Assembly: GCF_001078595.1 (NCBI RefSeq)
Contig: NZ_LFTY01000001.1
Location: 611,830 to 675,829, forward strand
DNA: 64,000 bases
Source: Candidatus Rhodobacter oscarellae
Lineage (GTDB): Bacteria; Pseudomonadota; Alphaproteobacteria; Rhodobacterales; Rhodobacteraceae
Direction: 5' to 3'
Shown here in pieces: positions 8,551 to 17,280 of the stretch. Position 1 is the first letter of the stretch. The number at the start of each line of letters is the position of its first letter. The notes under the pieces are model-generated. The model worked only from the letters and a program-made list of their open reading frames with translations, searched no databases and was not told the origin of the DNA. The position numbers and the translations under genes were made by a program.

Positions 8551-9360
8551 CTAGAAGTCCACCGAGACCCCAGGCAGTTCCAACGCCACCATCATGTCGC
8601 GCAGCTCCTGGCGCGCGGCGACCATCGAGATGTTCATCCGTTCCACGCCGATATCCTTGAGGTCCAAAAGCGTTAGACCGCGCGGGAACAGCTCGCGGAA
8701 GGTCACCCTCTCGGAGAAGCCCGGCGAAAGGCGGAAGCCGATCCGCCGTGCCAGCTCGTCCAGCGCGTCGCCGATCTTCTTCTTGTTCACCATGGCCTGC
8801 GCGCCAAGGCGGTTGCGCACCACCACCCAGTCGCTGGGCTTCAGCCCGGCCTGCGCGCGCAGCTGGCGCGCGGACCAGACCATCTCGGAGTAGACCGAGG
8901 GGCCCAGGATCTCGTTGGTTTCGGAATCCACCCGCGCCAGCAGGTCAAAGTCGATGAAGCTGTCATTCATCGGCGTGATCAGCGTGTCGGCCAGCGAGTG
9001 CGCCACCTGGCTCAGCCGCGTGTGCGAGCCCGGGCAGTCGATTAGAACGAAATCCGCCACGCCCTCTAGCCCGGCGACGGCGATGCTCAGCCGGCGGTCA
9101 TAGATGTTCTCGCCCGGGGCAAGCTCGCGCTTTTCTACCTCGGGCAGCTCGCGGAAGTCCGGCGTGGGCAGGTCCAGCCCCTTCTTGGACAGAAATGTCA
9201 GGCGGTTCTCCAGGTAGCGGGCCAGCGTTTTCTGCCGCAGGTCCAGGTCGATCACCCCGACCTTATGCCCCATCCGCGACAGCGCGGTGGCCACATGCAT
9301 GGAGACGGTGGACTTGCCAGCCCCGCCCTTTTCGTTCCCAACGACGATGATATGCGCCAT
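8551..9360 (-). CDS. mipZ: Cell division regulator MipZ (ParA-family ATPase)
   Basis: A 269-residue ParA/MinD-superfamily ATPase. The deviant Walker A motif KGGAGKS lies at residues 11-17 and VIDLDLRQKTLARYLENR follows, both as in alphaproteobacterial MipZ. Later VLIDCPG and ITPMNDSFIDFDLL also match. The frame is open 44 codons further upstream, but the MAHIIVVGNEKGG start fits the family. In Caulobacter and Rhodobacter MipZ forms a gradient from the ParB-parS pole and blocks FtsZ assembly away from midcell. It is monocistronic here and distant from parAB, which is normal for this gene. Confidence 0.93.
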   Translation of the reverse strand: MAHIIVVGNEKGGAGKSTVSMHVATALSRMGHKVGVIDLDLRQKTLARYLENRLTFLSKKGLDLPTPDFRELPEVEKRELAPGENIYDRRLSIAVAGLEGVADFVLIDCPGSHTRLSQVAHSLADTLITPMNDSFIDFDLLARVDSETNEILGPSVYSEMVWSARQLRAQAGLKPSDWVVVRNRLGAQAMVNKKKIGDALDELARRIGFRLSPGFSERVTFRELFPRGLTLLDLKDIGVERMNISMVAARQELRDMMVALELPGVSVDF

Positions 9361-9457
9361 CGCCCACCCTCTTTTTTGTTGACTGCTCGTGTCCGCGCCC
9401 TGTGCAGACACTATATGTGGGGCCGCGTCAATTGGGAAGCGCTGGATTTTCGGGCGA

Positions 9458-10048
9458 TTATTGCGTTGAAAACAGTGCCAAGCCGACCACACCCAGCATC
9501 GCCAGCGCCATGGCGATGTTGATCGCGCGCTGAGTGCGCGCGGGCAGGTTCAGCCGCTCCAGCGCCACGCCCGCGTAGAGCCAGGCGATGTGGATCGGGA
9601 TCCAGATCGCGTTCAGCACGATCAGCTTTATCACCACCTCTGACCAATAGGCGTCCGACCAGATCACGAAGCCCGAGAAGAAGGTCATGCCGACCACATA
9701 GGCCTTGGGGTTGATGATCTGCAGCAGCACCGCCGCCCGTATGCCCGGCTGCGCCTGCGCCTGAATGAAGGCCACCTTGCTGCCCGCCAGCGCGATGCGC
9801 GCCGCCATGTAGAACAGGTACCCCGTGGAGGCCACAAGCAGCACCATGCGCACCGCCGGCACCGCCAGCAAGAGCGCCGCAAGCCCCGAGATCACCGCCA
9901 GCATCACCAGGTTGCTGCCCAGAAACAGCCCCGTCACATAGGCCACCCCGGCGCGCGCGCCAAAGGCCGCGCCCACGCCCGCCGTGGACAGCACCCCCGG
10001 CCCGGGCGTGGACAGCATCAGCGTGACGGCGAGAGCAAATTCCAACAT
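9458..10048 (-). CDS. LysE-family amino acid exporter
   Basis: A 196-residue membrane protein with about six hydrophobic segments. The LysE/RhtB hallmark, LSTPGPGVLSTAGVGAAFG, is near the N-terminus, and GYLFYMAARIAL and INPKAYVVGMTF follow in the second half. Family members export amino acids or their analogues from the inner membrane. It is transcribed divergently from the sulfurtransferase gene at 10237 and is not obviously linked to mipZ. Confidence 0.88.
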   Translation of the reverse strand: MLEFALAVTLMLSTPGPGVLSTAGVGAAFGARAGVAYVTGLFLGSNLVMLAVISGLAALLLAVPAVRMVLLVASTGYLFYMAARIALAGSKVAFIQAQAQPGIRAAVLLQIINPKAYVVGMTFFSGFVIWSDAYWSEVVIKLIVLNAIWIPIHIAWLYAGVALERLNLPARTQRAINIAMALAMLGVVGLALFSTQ

Positions 10049-10236
10049 GAGGAAGGGCTACGGCACCGCGGCGGGAAGGTCCAGCGGGCCCGGCCGTGCC
10101 TCAAGGCAGTTTCACACGGCGCCGGTCTGCGGCGGCTTGGCTCACCACAGGGTCCGCCAAGGCGCTGGCGCGGCCCTTGCCTCCCCGCCGCAGCACGCGT
10201 AGGAAAACCGGGACAACCGCAAAGGCCGAAACGCCC

Positions 10237-11088
10237 ATGGATGACCCAAAAACTCTTGTATCGACCGACTGGCTGGCGGCGCATCTCAACGACCCGGACC
10301 TTCGGATCCTGGATGCCTCGTGGTACCTGCCCGCGATGGGCCGCAACGGGCGCGCCGAGTACGACGAAGCGCATATCCCCGGCGCGCGCTACTTTGACAT
10401 CGACGATGTCAGCGACGCGCGCTCGGCCCTGCCGCATATGGTGCCCGAGCCCGAAAAGTTCATTAGCCGCATGCGCGCCATGGGCGTGGGCGACGGACAC
10501 CAGGTGGTGGTCTATGACGGCGCGGGGCTGTTCAGCGCGGCGCGGGTCTGGTGGCTGTTCCGCCTGATGGGCAAGACCGATATCGCGGTGCTCGATGGCG
10601 GCTTTGCAAAATGGCAGGCCGAGGGGCGCGAGACCGAGGACCTGCCGCCGGTAATGCGCGACCGCCACATCACCGTGAGCCGACAGAACCACCTGGTGCG
10701 CGATGTCACCCAGGTCGCCGCGGCCTCCAAGCTGCGCGATCACGAGATCCTTGACGCCCGCGCGCCGGAGCGCTTCCGCGGCGACGCGCCCGAGCCCCGC
10801 GAGGGGCTGCGCGCCGGTCATATCCCGAACTCAAAGAACGTGCCCTACAAGACGCTTCTGAACGCGGACGGCACCATGAAGGCGCCCAACGCCCTGCGCG
10901 CGGCGTTCGAGGGTGCCGGGGTGGACCTAAGCAAGCCCGCGATCACCACCTGCGGCTCCGGCGTGACCGCCGCGATCCTCAGCCTCGCCCTGGAGCGCCT
11001 CGGGCATGACAGGCACGCGCTTTATGACGGGTCCTGGTCCGAATGGGGCATGTATAACGACCTTAAGGTCGCAACCGGAGACGAATAG
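10237..11088 (+). CDS. sseA: 3-mercaptopyruvate sulfurtransferase (two-domain rhodanese)
   Basis: A 283-residue protein with two rhodanese domains. The first has LDASWYLPAMGRNG and the acidic DIDDVSD stretch; the second carries the catalytic Cys239 in TTCGSGVTA. CGSGVTA is the loop of mercaptopyruvate sulfurtransferases rather than thiosulfate-specific rhodaneses. It moves sulfane sulfur from 3-mercaptopyruvate to a thiol or cyanide acceptor. The open frame extends upstream, but the ATG at 10237 starts the conserved region (LVSTDWLAAHL). The aminotransferase gene begins 3 bases downstream. That pairing makes sense if the aminotransferase makes mercaptopyruvate or other 2-oxo acids (inference). 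Confidence 0.9.
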   Translation: MDDPKTLVSTDWLAAHLNDPDLRILDASWYLPAMGRNGRAEYDEAHIPGARYFDIDDVSDARSALPHMVPEPEKFISRMRAMGVGDGHQVVVYDGAGLFSAARVWWLFRLMGKTDIAVLDGGFAKWQAEGRETEDLPPVMRDRHITVSRQNHLVRDVTQVAAASKLRDHEILDARAPERFRGDAPEPREGLRAGHIPNSKNVPYKTLLNADGTMKAPNALRAAFEGAGVDLSKPAITTCGSGVTAAILSLALERLGHDRHALYDGSWSEWGMYNDLKVATGDE

Positions 11089-11091
11089 ACG

Positions 11092-12279
11092 ATGCTGGAG
11101 ACGCTGGTTCCGCAACCCGAGGATAAGATCCTCAAGCTGATGGGCATGTTCAAGGCCGACGACCGCCCGAACAAGATCGACCTGGGCGTCGGCGTCTACA
11201 AGGACGCCTCTGGGGTAACCCCGATCATGGGCGCTGTGAAGGCCGCCGAGCAGCAGCTTTGGGGGGCCGAGACGACCAAGAGCTATACCGGGCTGGCGGG
11301 CGATCCAGGGTTCTCGACGGCGATGCGCGAATTGGTGCTGGGCGATGCCGTCGCCAGCGACCGCGTTGCCGCCGCAGCCACCCCCGGCGGCACCGGCGCG
11401 GTGCGCCAGGCGTTCGAGCTGATCCAGATGGGCAACCCCGAAGCCACGATTTGGACCTCGCGCCCAACCTGGCCGAACCACCTGTCGATGCTCAAGCATC
11501 TGGGCGCAAAGACCCGCGAATACGCCTATTTCGATACCGAGACCTGCGCGGTCGAATTCGACGCCATGATGGCCGACCTGGGCGCGGTTGCCCCCGGCGA
11601 CGTGGTGCTGCTGCATGGCTGCTGCCACAACCCCACCGGCGCGAACCTGAACGCAGCGCAGTGGCGGGCCGTGGCCGATCACCTGGTGGCGAAGGGCGCG
11701 ATCCCGATGATCGACATTGCCTATCAGGGCTTTGGCGACGGGCTGGAGGAGGACGCGTCGGCGACGCGGCTTCTGGCGCAGACCTGCCCCGAGATGATCA
11801 TCGCGGCGAGCTGCTCGAAGAATTTCGGGATCTACCGCGAGCGCACGGGGCTGTTGATGGCGATCTCGCCCAGCGCCGGGGCGACCGGGGTCGCGCAGGG
11901 CACGCTGAGCCACCTGAACCGGCAGAACTTCTCTTTCCCGCCGGACCATGGCGCTCGGCTGGTGACGATGATCCTGAACGACGACACCCTGCGCGGGCAG
12001 TGGCAGGACGAGCTAGAAGCGATGCGCACCGGGATGCTGACGCTGCGCAAGCAGCTCTCTGACGAGCTGCGCGCGCGCACCGGCTCGGATCGGTTCGGCT
12101 TCATCGCCGAGCATCGCGGCATGTTCAGCCGGATCGGTGTGACACCCGAACAGGTGGACCAACTGCGCGAGAAGCACGCCGTCTATGCGGTGGGCGACAG
12201 CCGGATCAACATCGCGGGGATGAACGCCGAGACCGTGCCGGTGCTGGCGGAGGCGGTTGCTGAGGTGATCAAAGGCTGA
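11092..12279 (+). CDS. Aromatic/aspartate aminotransferase, class I PLP enzyme
   Basis: A 395-residue class I aminotransferase of the AspC/TyrB subgroup Ia. The PLP-binding Lys243 lies in SCSKNFGIYRERTG; GGTGAVRQAFEL, LLHGCCHNPTGANL and IDIAYQGFGDGLEED are all subgroup landmarks, as is the C-terminal VYAVGDSRINIAGMN. It transfers the amino group of aromatic amino acids or aspartate to 2-oxoglutarate. It is probably cotranscribed with the sulfurtransferase. Assignment to TyrB versus AspC specificity is not possible by inspection. Confidence 0.88.
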   Translation: MLETLVPQPEDKILKLMGMFKADDRPNKIDLGVGVYKDASGVTPIMGAVKAAEQQLWGAETTKSYTGLAGDPGFSTAMRELVLGDAVASDRVAAAATPGGTGAVRQAFELIQMGNPEATIWTSRPTWPNHLSMLKHLGAKTREYAYFDTETCAVEFDAMMADLGAVAPGDVVLLHGCCHNPTGANLNAAQWRAVADHLVAKGAIPMIDIAYQGFGDGLEEDASATRLLAQTCPEMIIAASCSKNFGIYRERTGLLMAISPSAGATGVAQGTLSHLNRQNFSFPPDHGARLVTMILNDDTLRGQWQDELEAMRTGMLTLRKQLSDELRARTGSDRFGFIAEHRGMFSRIGVTPEQVDQLREKHAVYAVGDSRINIAGMNAETVPVLAEAVAEVIKG

Positions 12280-12293
12280 CAATGCCGCGCCAC

Positions 12294-12439
12294 CCAATTT
12301 CTTTCAAGAAATTGGCGAAACTCTTCCAAGAGTTTCAGCGCCTAGCCTCGACCTATCCGAACCGATCTGGAGCCTTCCGGTGCGGCCGGGGGCACTTTCC
12401 TTTCAAGGAAAGTGGCAAATCTCTTATTTAAGAGATTTG
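12294..12439. repeat. Composite double-palindrome repeat, copy 1
   Basis: Four hairpins lie in the tail-to-tail gap between the aminotransferase and tesB genes. 12294-12315 has arms CCAATTTCTT/AAGAAATTGG; 12317-12336 is GAAACTCTTCCAAGAGTTTC; 12393-12414 has arms CACTTTCCTT/AAGGAAAGTG; 12416-12439 has arms CAAATCTCTTA/TAAGAGATTTG. The second pair starts 99 bases after the first. The same architecture with similar sequence recurs at 36568-36690. No T-run follows, so it is not a standard terminator. Confidence 0.85.
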
Positions 12440-12536
12440 CGACCTGGAGTTGTCTGACGCGCAAACTCTGCCGGACGGTGAAGCCGGACAAGCACCCCGA
12501 GCGCAGCGCGGATCAGAATCTGCATATCTTGGGCGT

Positions 12537-13403
12537 CTAGGCCTTCGGCGCGATGGGGCGCATCAGCCCCTCCTGCGCGGTGCTGGCCACGAGCCGCCCG
12601 TCCCGGGCGTAGATTGAGCCGCGGTTGAACCCGCGCGCACCGCCAGACCAGGGGCTGTCCATCGCGTAAAGGTGCCAGTCCGAGAAGTTCAGCGTCCCGT
12701 GAAACCACATTGCGTGATCCAGGCTGGCCGTCATGGTGCGCCCGGTGAACCAGCTCTCGCCGTGGGGCCGCATCGCCGAGCCCAGAAGCAGCATATCAGA
12801 GGCATAGGTCAGCAGACAGTGGTGGAAGACCGGGTTCTCGGGCACCGGCCGGATCAGGCGGAACCAGGCCTGGTTGGCGTCCGAGGCGGGTTTGGGCGAA
12901 AGGTGATTGTAATCCCCCACGAGGCGCACATCCACCGGCGAGGGGCGCAGGAAATCCGCGCGCCGCTCCTTGGGCACTAGATGCACCATCCTCTCGCGCA
13001 GCTCCTCGCGGCTGGGCAGGTCCTCGGGCGCGGGCACGTCGGGCATCTGGTGGTGGTGATGCAGCCCCTCCTCGGCCACATGGAACGAGGCCGCGAGGTT
13101 GAAGATCTGCCGCCCCTTCTGGATCGCGACCACCCGGCGGGTGGTAAAGCTGCCGCCGTCCCGGGCCTGGTCGACCTCGTAGAGGATCGGTATCGACGGG
13201 TCGCCCGCCCGCAAGAAGTAGCTATGCAGCGAATGACAAGCCCGGTCCTCGACCGTGCGATAGGCCGCCGCCAGCGCCTGGGCCACGACCTGCCCGCCGA
13301 AGACGCGCCTGGAGGTCTCGCCGCCATGGCCGATGCCGCGAAACAGGTTCACTTCGAGCTGCTCCAGCTCCAACAATTCGAGCAAGGGGGTCAATGCATC
13401 CAT
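12537..13403 (-). CDS. tesB: Acyl-CoA thioesterase II
   Basis: A 288-residue double-hotdog thioesterase, the length of E. coli TesB (286). The N-terminus MDALTPLLELLELEQLEVNL aligns with the TesB start, and the ATG at 13403 has GGAAGG just upstream. A longer start at 13481 would clash with the divergent gene's start. Conserved blocks: RRVFGGQVVAQAL, SLHSYFLRAGD, SLDHAMWFH (active-site Asp) and STAQEGLMR (active-site Gln). It hydrolyses medium- and long-chain acyl-CoA in the cytosol. Divergent from the adenine deaminase gene. Confidence 0.93.
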   Translation of the reverse strand: MDALTPLLELLELEQLEVNLFRGIGHGGETSRRVFGGQVVAQALAAAYRTVEDRACHSLHSYFLRAGDPSIPILYEVDQARDGGSFTTRRVVAIQKGRQIFNLAASFHVAEEGLHHHHQMPDVPAPEDLPSREELRERMVHLVPKERRADFLRPSPVDVRLVGDYNHLSPKPASDANQAWFRLIRPVPENPVFHHCLLTYASDMLLLGSAMRPHGESWFTGRTMTASLDHAMWFHGTLNFSDWHLYAMDSPWSGGARGFNRGSIYARDGRLVASTAQEGLMRPIAPKA

Positions 13404-13479
13404 GAACCTTCCATGAAACTTGGCGGAGGCGAGGTCAACAGCCCCTTGTCGCGGCAAAGTGGCTCTGCCATTTTGGGAC

Positions 13480-15273
13480 ATGGTTGATTCCCCTAAATCC
13501 TGGGCCGAGCTGGCCCCCCATCTGATCGCCGTGGCCGCGGGGCGCGCGGCGGCGGATCTGGTGATCCGCGATGCTCGATGGGTGAACGTGCACACCCGCG
13601 AAGTTCTGGCCGGCCACGACATCGCCACCGCCGCCGGGCGCTTCGCCTATTGCGGGCCGGACGCCGCGCATTGCATCGGCGAGGGCACGCAGGTGATCGA
13701 CGCGGGCGGCGCCTTCGCCATCCCCGGGCTCTGCGATGGGCATATGCATATCGAGAGCGGCATGCTCACCCCCGCCGAGTTCGCCCGCGCGGTGATCCCG
13801 CATGGCACCACCACCATGTTCACCGACCCGCATGAGATCGCCAACGTATTAGGCCTGCGCGGCGTGCGGCTGATGCATGACGAGGCCTTGCTGCAGCCGG
13901 TGAACATCTTCACCCAGATGCCGTCTTGCGCGCCCTCGGCGCCGGGGCTGGAGACCACGGGCTTCGAGATCACCCCCGCGGAGGTATCAGAGGCGATGAC
14001 TTGGCCCGGTATCATCGGGCTGGGCGAGATGATGAACTTCCCCGGCGTGATGGCGGGCGATGACAAGATGCTGGCCGAGATGGCCGCTACCGCGGCCGCG
14101 GGCAAGACCATCGGGGGGCATTACGCCTCGCCGGACCTTGCGGGCTTCCACGCCTACGCGGCGGGCGGGCCTGCGGATGACCACGAGGGCACCTGCGAGG
14201 CGGATGCCATCGTGCGGATGCGCGCGGGGATGCGGTCGATGATCCGGCTGGGCTCAGCCTGGTACGACGTCGAGAGCCAGATCACCGCGATCACCGAGAA
14301 AGGGCTGGACCCGCGCAACATGATCCTGTGCACGGATGATTGCCACTCGGGCACGCTGGTCAATGATGGGCATATGAACCGGGTGGTGCGCCACGCCATC
14401 GAATGCGGCTGCGACCCGCTGGTGGCGCTGCAGATGGCGACGATCAACACGGCGACGCATTTCGGGCTGGAGCGCGAGCTGGGCTCTATCGCGCCGGGGC
14501 GGCGCGCCGACCTGATCCTAACGTCGGACCTGCGGAGCCTGCCCATCGAACGGGTCTTTGCCCGCGGCAGGGAGGTCGCCGCAGGCGGCGAGATCCTGGT
14601 GGAGTGCCCGCATCTCGACTGGCCAGCCGACACCCGCAGCACCGTTCATCTGGGCAAGGTCCTGGCGGCGACGGATTTTGAGGTTCCGGCACAGGGCCGC
14701 AACACAGTGCGCGCCAAGGTGATCGGCGTGGTCGAGAACCAGGCCCCCACCAAGGCACTGACCGCGGACCTGCCCGTTGTGGACGGCGTGGTCCAGGGCG
14801 CGGAGGGCACCTGCCAGATCGCCCTGGTCGAGCGGCACCGCGCCACCGGCGCCGTGACGAACGGCTTCGTCAGCGGGTTCGGCTATACCGGCGAGATGGC
14901 CGTCGCCTCGACCGTCGCCCACGACAGCCACCACATGATCGTGGTGGGCACCTCGCGCGCCGATATGGCCCTGGCGGCGAACCGGCTGGGCGAGGTCGGC
15001 GGCGGCGTGACCGTCTGGCGCGACGGGCAAGAGCTTGCCCTGGTCGAGCTGCCCATCGCGGGGCTAATGTCTGACGCGCCCGCCGCGCAGGTCGCGGCCA
15101 AGGCGCAAAAGATGGTCGAGGCAATGCAGGCTTGCGGGTGCTCGCTAAACAACGCTTACATGCAGCATTCTCTGTTGGCCCTGGTGGTCATCCCAGAGCT
15201 GCGGATCAGCGACCTTGGGCTGGTGGACGTCACCAAGTTCGAGATCACGGAACTTTTTGAGGCCGAAACATGA
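13480..15273 (+). CDS. ade: Adenine deaminase
   Basis: A 597-residue amidohydrolase of the Ade/YicP type (E. coli 588). The metal-binding HMHIESGM begins at residue 88; GLGEMMNFPGVM, GGHYASPDL and CTDDCHSGTL are the other metal and active-site blocks. The C-terminal Ade-specific domain carries GFVSGFGYTGEMAVASTVAHD. It converts adenine to hypoxanthine and ammonia with Mn/Fe. It overlaps the AMP nucleosidase gene by 4 bases (ATGA), so the two form an AMP to adenine to hypoxanthine salvage pair. Confidence 0.95.
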   Translation: MVDSPKSWAELAPHLIAVAAGRAAADLVIRDARWVNVHTREVLAGHDIATAAGRFAYCGPDAAHCIGEGTQVIDAGGAFAIPGLCDGHMHIESGMLTPAEFARAVIPHGTTTMFTDPHEIANVLGLRGVRLMHDEALLQPVNIFTQMPSCAPSAPGLETTGFEITPAEVSEAMTWPGIIGLGEMMNFPGVMAGDDKMLAEMAATAAAGKTIGGHYASPDLAGFHAYAAGGPADDHEGTCEADAIVRMRAGMRSMIRLGSAWYDVESQITAITEKGLDPRNMILCTDDCHSGTLVNDGHMNRVVRHAIECGCDPLVALQMATINTATHFGLERELGSIAPGRRADLILTSDLRSLPIERVFARGREVAAGGEILVECPHLDWPADTRSTVHLGKVLAATDFEVPAQGRNTVRAKVIGVVENQAPTKALTADLPVVDGVVQGAEGTCQIALVERHRATGAVTNGFVSGFGYTGEMAVASTVAHDSHHMIVVGTSRADMALAANRLGEVGGGVTVWRDGQELALVELPIAGLMSDAPAAQVAAKAQKMVEAMQACGCSLNNAYMQHSLLALVVIPELRISDLGLVDVTKFEITELFEAET

Positions 15274-16754
15274 CCTATGCCGACATCTCTGCCCCCGCGC
15301 TGACGCCGGATATCCACGGACATGAGAACTTTGACGACCCCAAGGCCGCCGTGGCGCGCCTGCGCGAGATCTACGACATTGGCACGCGGTTCCTGCAGGA
15401 GACCTTCCAAGCCGCGATTGACGGCGGCCATCCGGGGCGGCGCTATCGGGCGTTCTACCCCGAGATCCGGTTGGTCACCTCGAGCTTCGCCCAGGTCGAC
15501 AGCCGCCTGAGCTTTGGCCATGTGGCGGAGCCGGGCACCTACGTGACCACGGTGACGCGCCCGGACCTGTTTGAGGCCTATCTCGAGCAGCAGATCGGCC
15601 TTTTGCTGGAGAACCACGGGATCCCGGTGCGCATCGGCCTCTCCACCACGCCGATCCCGGTGCATTTCGCCTTTGGCGTCGGCTCGGGTATCGTCGTGCC
15701 GGAAGAGGGAGAGCTGGCCTTCACCCTGCGCGACGTCTTCGACGTGCCGGACCTTTCGACGACGAACGACGATATTGTGAATGGCTATGGCTCGCCCTAC
15801 TCCGACGGGGTGGAGCCCCTGGCGCCCTTCACCGCGCAACGGGTGGACTACTCGCTGGCGCGGCTCAAGCACTACACCGCGACCAGCCCCGAGCATTTCC
15901 AGAACCACATCCTGTTCACCAACTACCAGTTCTACGTGGAGGTGTTCGAGGACTACGCCCGCACGATGCTGGCCGATCCAGAAAGCGGCTATACCAGCTT
16001 TGTCGGCCCTGGGGATGTCGAGATCACCGGCGCCAAGGACCCCTGTGAGGCGCCAGCGAAGCTGCCGCAGATGCCGACCTATCACCTCAAGCGGCCGAAT
16101 GGCGGCGGGATCACGCTGGTCAATATCGGCGTGGGGCCCTCGAACGCCAAGACCGCCACGGACCACATCGCCGTGCTGCGCCCGCATGCCTGGCTGATGG
16201 TGGGGCATTGCGCGGGGCTGCGGAACTCGCAGCGGCTAGGGGATTTCGTGCTGGCGCATTCCTACCTGCGCGAGGACCATGTGCTGGACGACGACGTGCC
16301 GGTCTGGGTGCCGATCCCGCCGCTGGCCGAGATCCAGGTCGCCCTGGAGCTTGCCGTGGCCAGCGTGACCCAGTTGAAGGGCTATGACCTCAAGCAGATC
16401 ATGCGCACGGGCACCGTGGCCACATATGACGACCGCAACTGGGAGCTGCGCGACCAGTCCGGCCCAACGCAGCGCCTAAGCCAGTCCCGCGCCATCGCGC
16501 TGGACATGGAGAGCGCCACGATTGCTGCCAACGGCTATCGCTTTCGGGTGCCCTATGGCACGCTTCTTTGCGTCTCGGACAAGCCGCTGCATGGCGAGCT
16601 AAAGCTGCCCGGAATGGCTAGCAAGTTCTACAAGGGTCAGGTCTCGAACCACCTGCAAATCGGCATCCGCGCGATGGAGATCCTCCGCGAGATGCCGCTG
16701 GAACGAATCCATTCGCGCAAGCTTCGCAGCTTCGAAGAGACCGCGTTCCTCTAA
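15270..16754 (+). CDS. amn: AMP nucleosidase
   Basis: A 494-residue protein matching bacterial Amn (E. coli 484). The N-terminal Amn-specific domain has RYRAFYPEIRLVTSSF. The C-terminal nucleoside phosphorylase-like domain has VNIGVGPSNAKTATDHIAVL, MVGHCAGLRNSQRLGDFVL, AIALDMESATIAANGYRF and LLCVSDKPLHGELK. It cleaves AMP to adenine and ribose 5-phosphate, supplying substrate to the overlapping adenine deaminase. The coupling of these two genes is the clearest functional link in this part of the window. Confidence 0.95.
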   Translation: MTYADISAPALTPDIHGHENFDDPKAAVARLREIYDIGTRFLQETFQAAIDGGHPGRRYRAFYPEIRLVTSSFAQVDSRLSFGHVAEPGTYVTTVTRPDLFEAYLEQQIGLLLENHGIPVRIGLSTTPIPVHFAFGVGSGIVVPEEGELAFTLRDVFDVPDLSTTNDDIVNGYGSPYSDGVEPLAPFTAQRVDYSLARLKHYTATSPEHFQNHILFTNYQFYVEVFEDYARTMLADPESGYTSFVGPGDVEITGAKDPCEAPAKLPQMPTYHLKRPNGGGITLVNIGVGPSNAKTATDHIAVLRPHAWLMVGHCAGLRNSQRLGDFVLAHSYLREDHVLDDDVPVWVPIPPLAEIQVALELAVASVTQLKGYDLKQIMRTGTVATYDDRNWELRDQSGPTQRLSQSRAIALDMESATIAANGYRFRVPYGTLLCVSDKPLHGELKLPGMASKFYKGQVSNHLQIGIRAMEILREMPLERIHSRKLRSFEETAFL

Positions 16755-16812
16755 AATTGGGCGATTTCGGCCACAAAATGCAGGAAAACTTGGGGATATG
16801 TCACACTAAGAG

Positions 16813-16841
16813 TTGTGTCGCTCCCAAATATTCCGTTAGAT
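16813..16841 (+). promoter_or_regulatory. Possible housekeeping promoter of the HU gene
   Basis: TTGTGT (16813-16818) and TTAGAT (16836-16841) are separated by 17 bases, 46 bases upstream of the HU start. The boxes are imperfect; the call rests on spacing and position only. Confidence 0.35.
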
Positions 16842-16886
16842 TCGACTAATGACCCGCAACAGCGGGCGAGACCGAGGAGACAATAC

Positions 16887-17174
16887 ATGGCAAAACCCAT
16901 GACAAAGACCCAGCTCTTGGCGGCCCTGGCGGACGCGATGGGCTCCGACAAGAAATCCGCATCGGCTGCGCTGGACGCGGTTTGTGGTGTGATCACCAGC
17001 GAAGTGTCCGCGGGCGGTGCCGTGACCCTGCCCGGTGTTGGCAAGATCTACTGCCGCGAGCGCCCCGAGCGCATGGTGCGTAACCCGGCCACGGGCGAGC
17101 AGATCAAGAAGGACGCCGACAAGGTGGTGAACATGACCATCGCCAAAGCGCTGAAGGACAGCGTGAACGGCTAA
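16887..17174 (+). CDS. HU-family DNA-binding protein
   Basis: A 95-residue histone-like protein. MTKTQLLAALADAMGSDKKS forms the helical dimer part; the beta-arm region is LPGVGKIYCRERPERMVRNP and ATGEQIKKDA, with the expected Arg-Asn-Pro tip motif RNPATGE. The ATG at 16887 follows GAGGAGA. The codon just before the family start is out of context in a longer open frame, so the shorter start is chosen. It bends and compacts DNA as a dimer. Monocistronic, with its own promoter candidate and a strong terminator. Confidence 0.9.
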   Translation: MAKPMTKTQLLAALADAMGSDKKSASAALDAVCGVITSEVSAGGAVTLPGVGKIYCRERPERMVRNPATGEQIKKDADKVVNMTIAKALKDSVNG

Positions 17175-17200
17175 GCTTGATCTCTTAGAGTTTGAGTCTA

Positions 17201-17230
17201 GGGTCGCCCTTCGGCGGCCCTTTTCATTTT
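17201..17230 (+). terminator. Rho-independent terminator of the HU gene
   Basis: GGGTCGCC (17201-17208) pairs with GGCGGCCC (17213-17220) through one wobble pair and a 4-base loop, and is followed by TTTTCATTTT. Confidence 0.8.
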
Positions 17231-17280
17231 GCAGGGGCCGCTCATGCCCTTGCGGGCCCTCCTCGCCAGGAGTCGCAACG

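Noticed and set aside
13403-13481. Longer tesB start at 13481
   Set aside because: It would overlap the divergent ade start; the ATG at 13403 matches the family N-terminus and has GGAAGG upstream.
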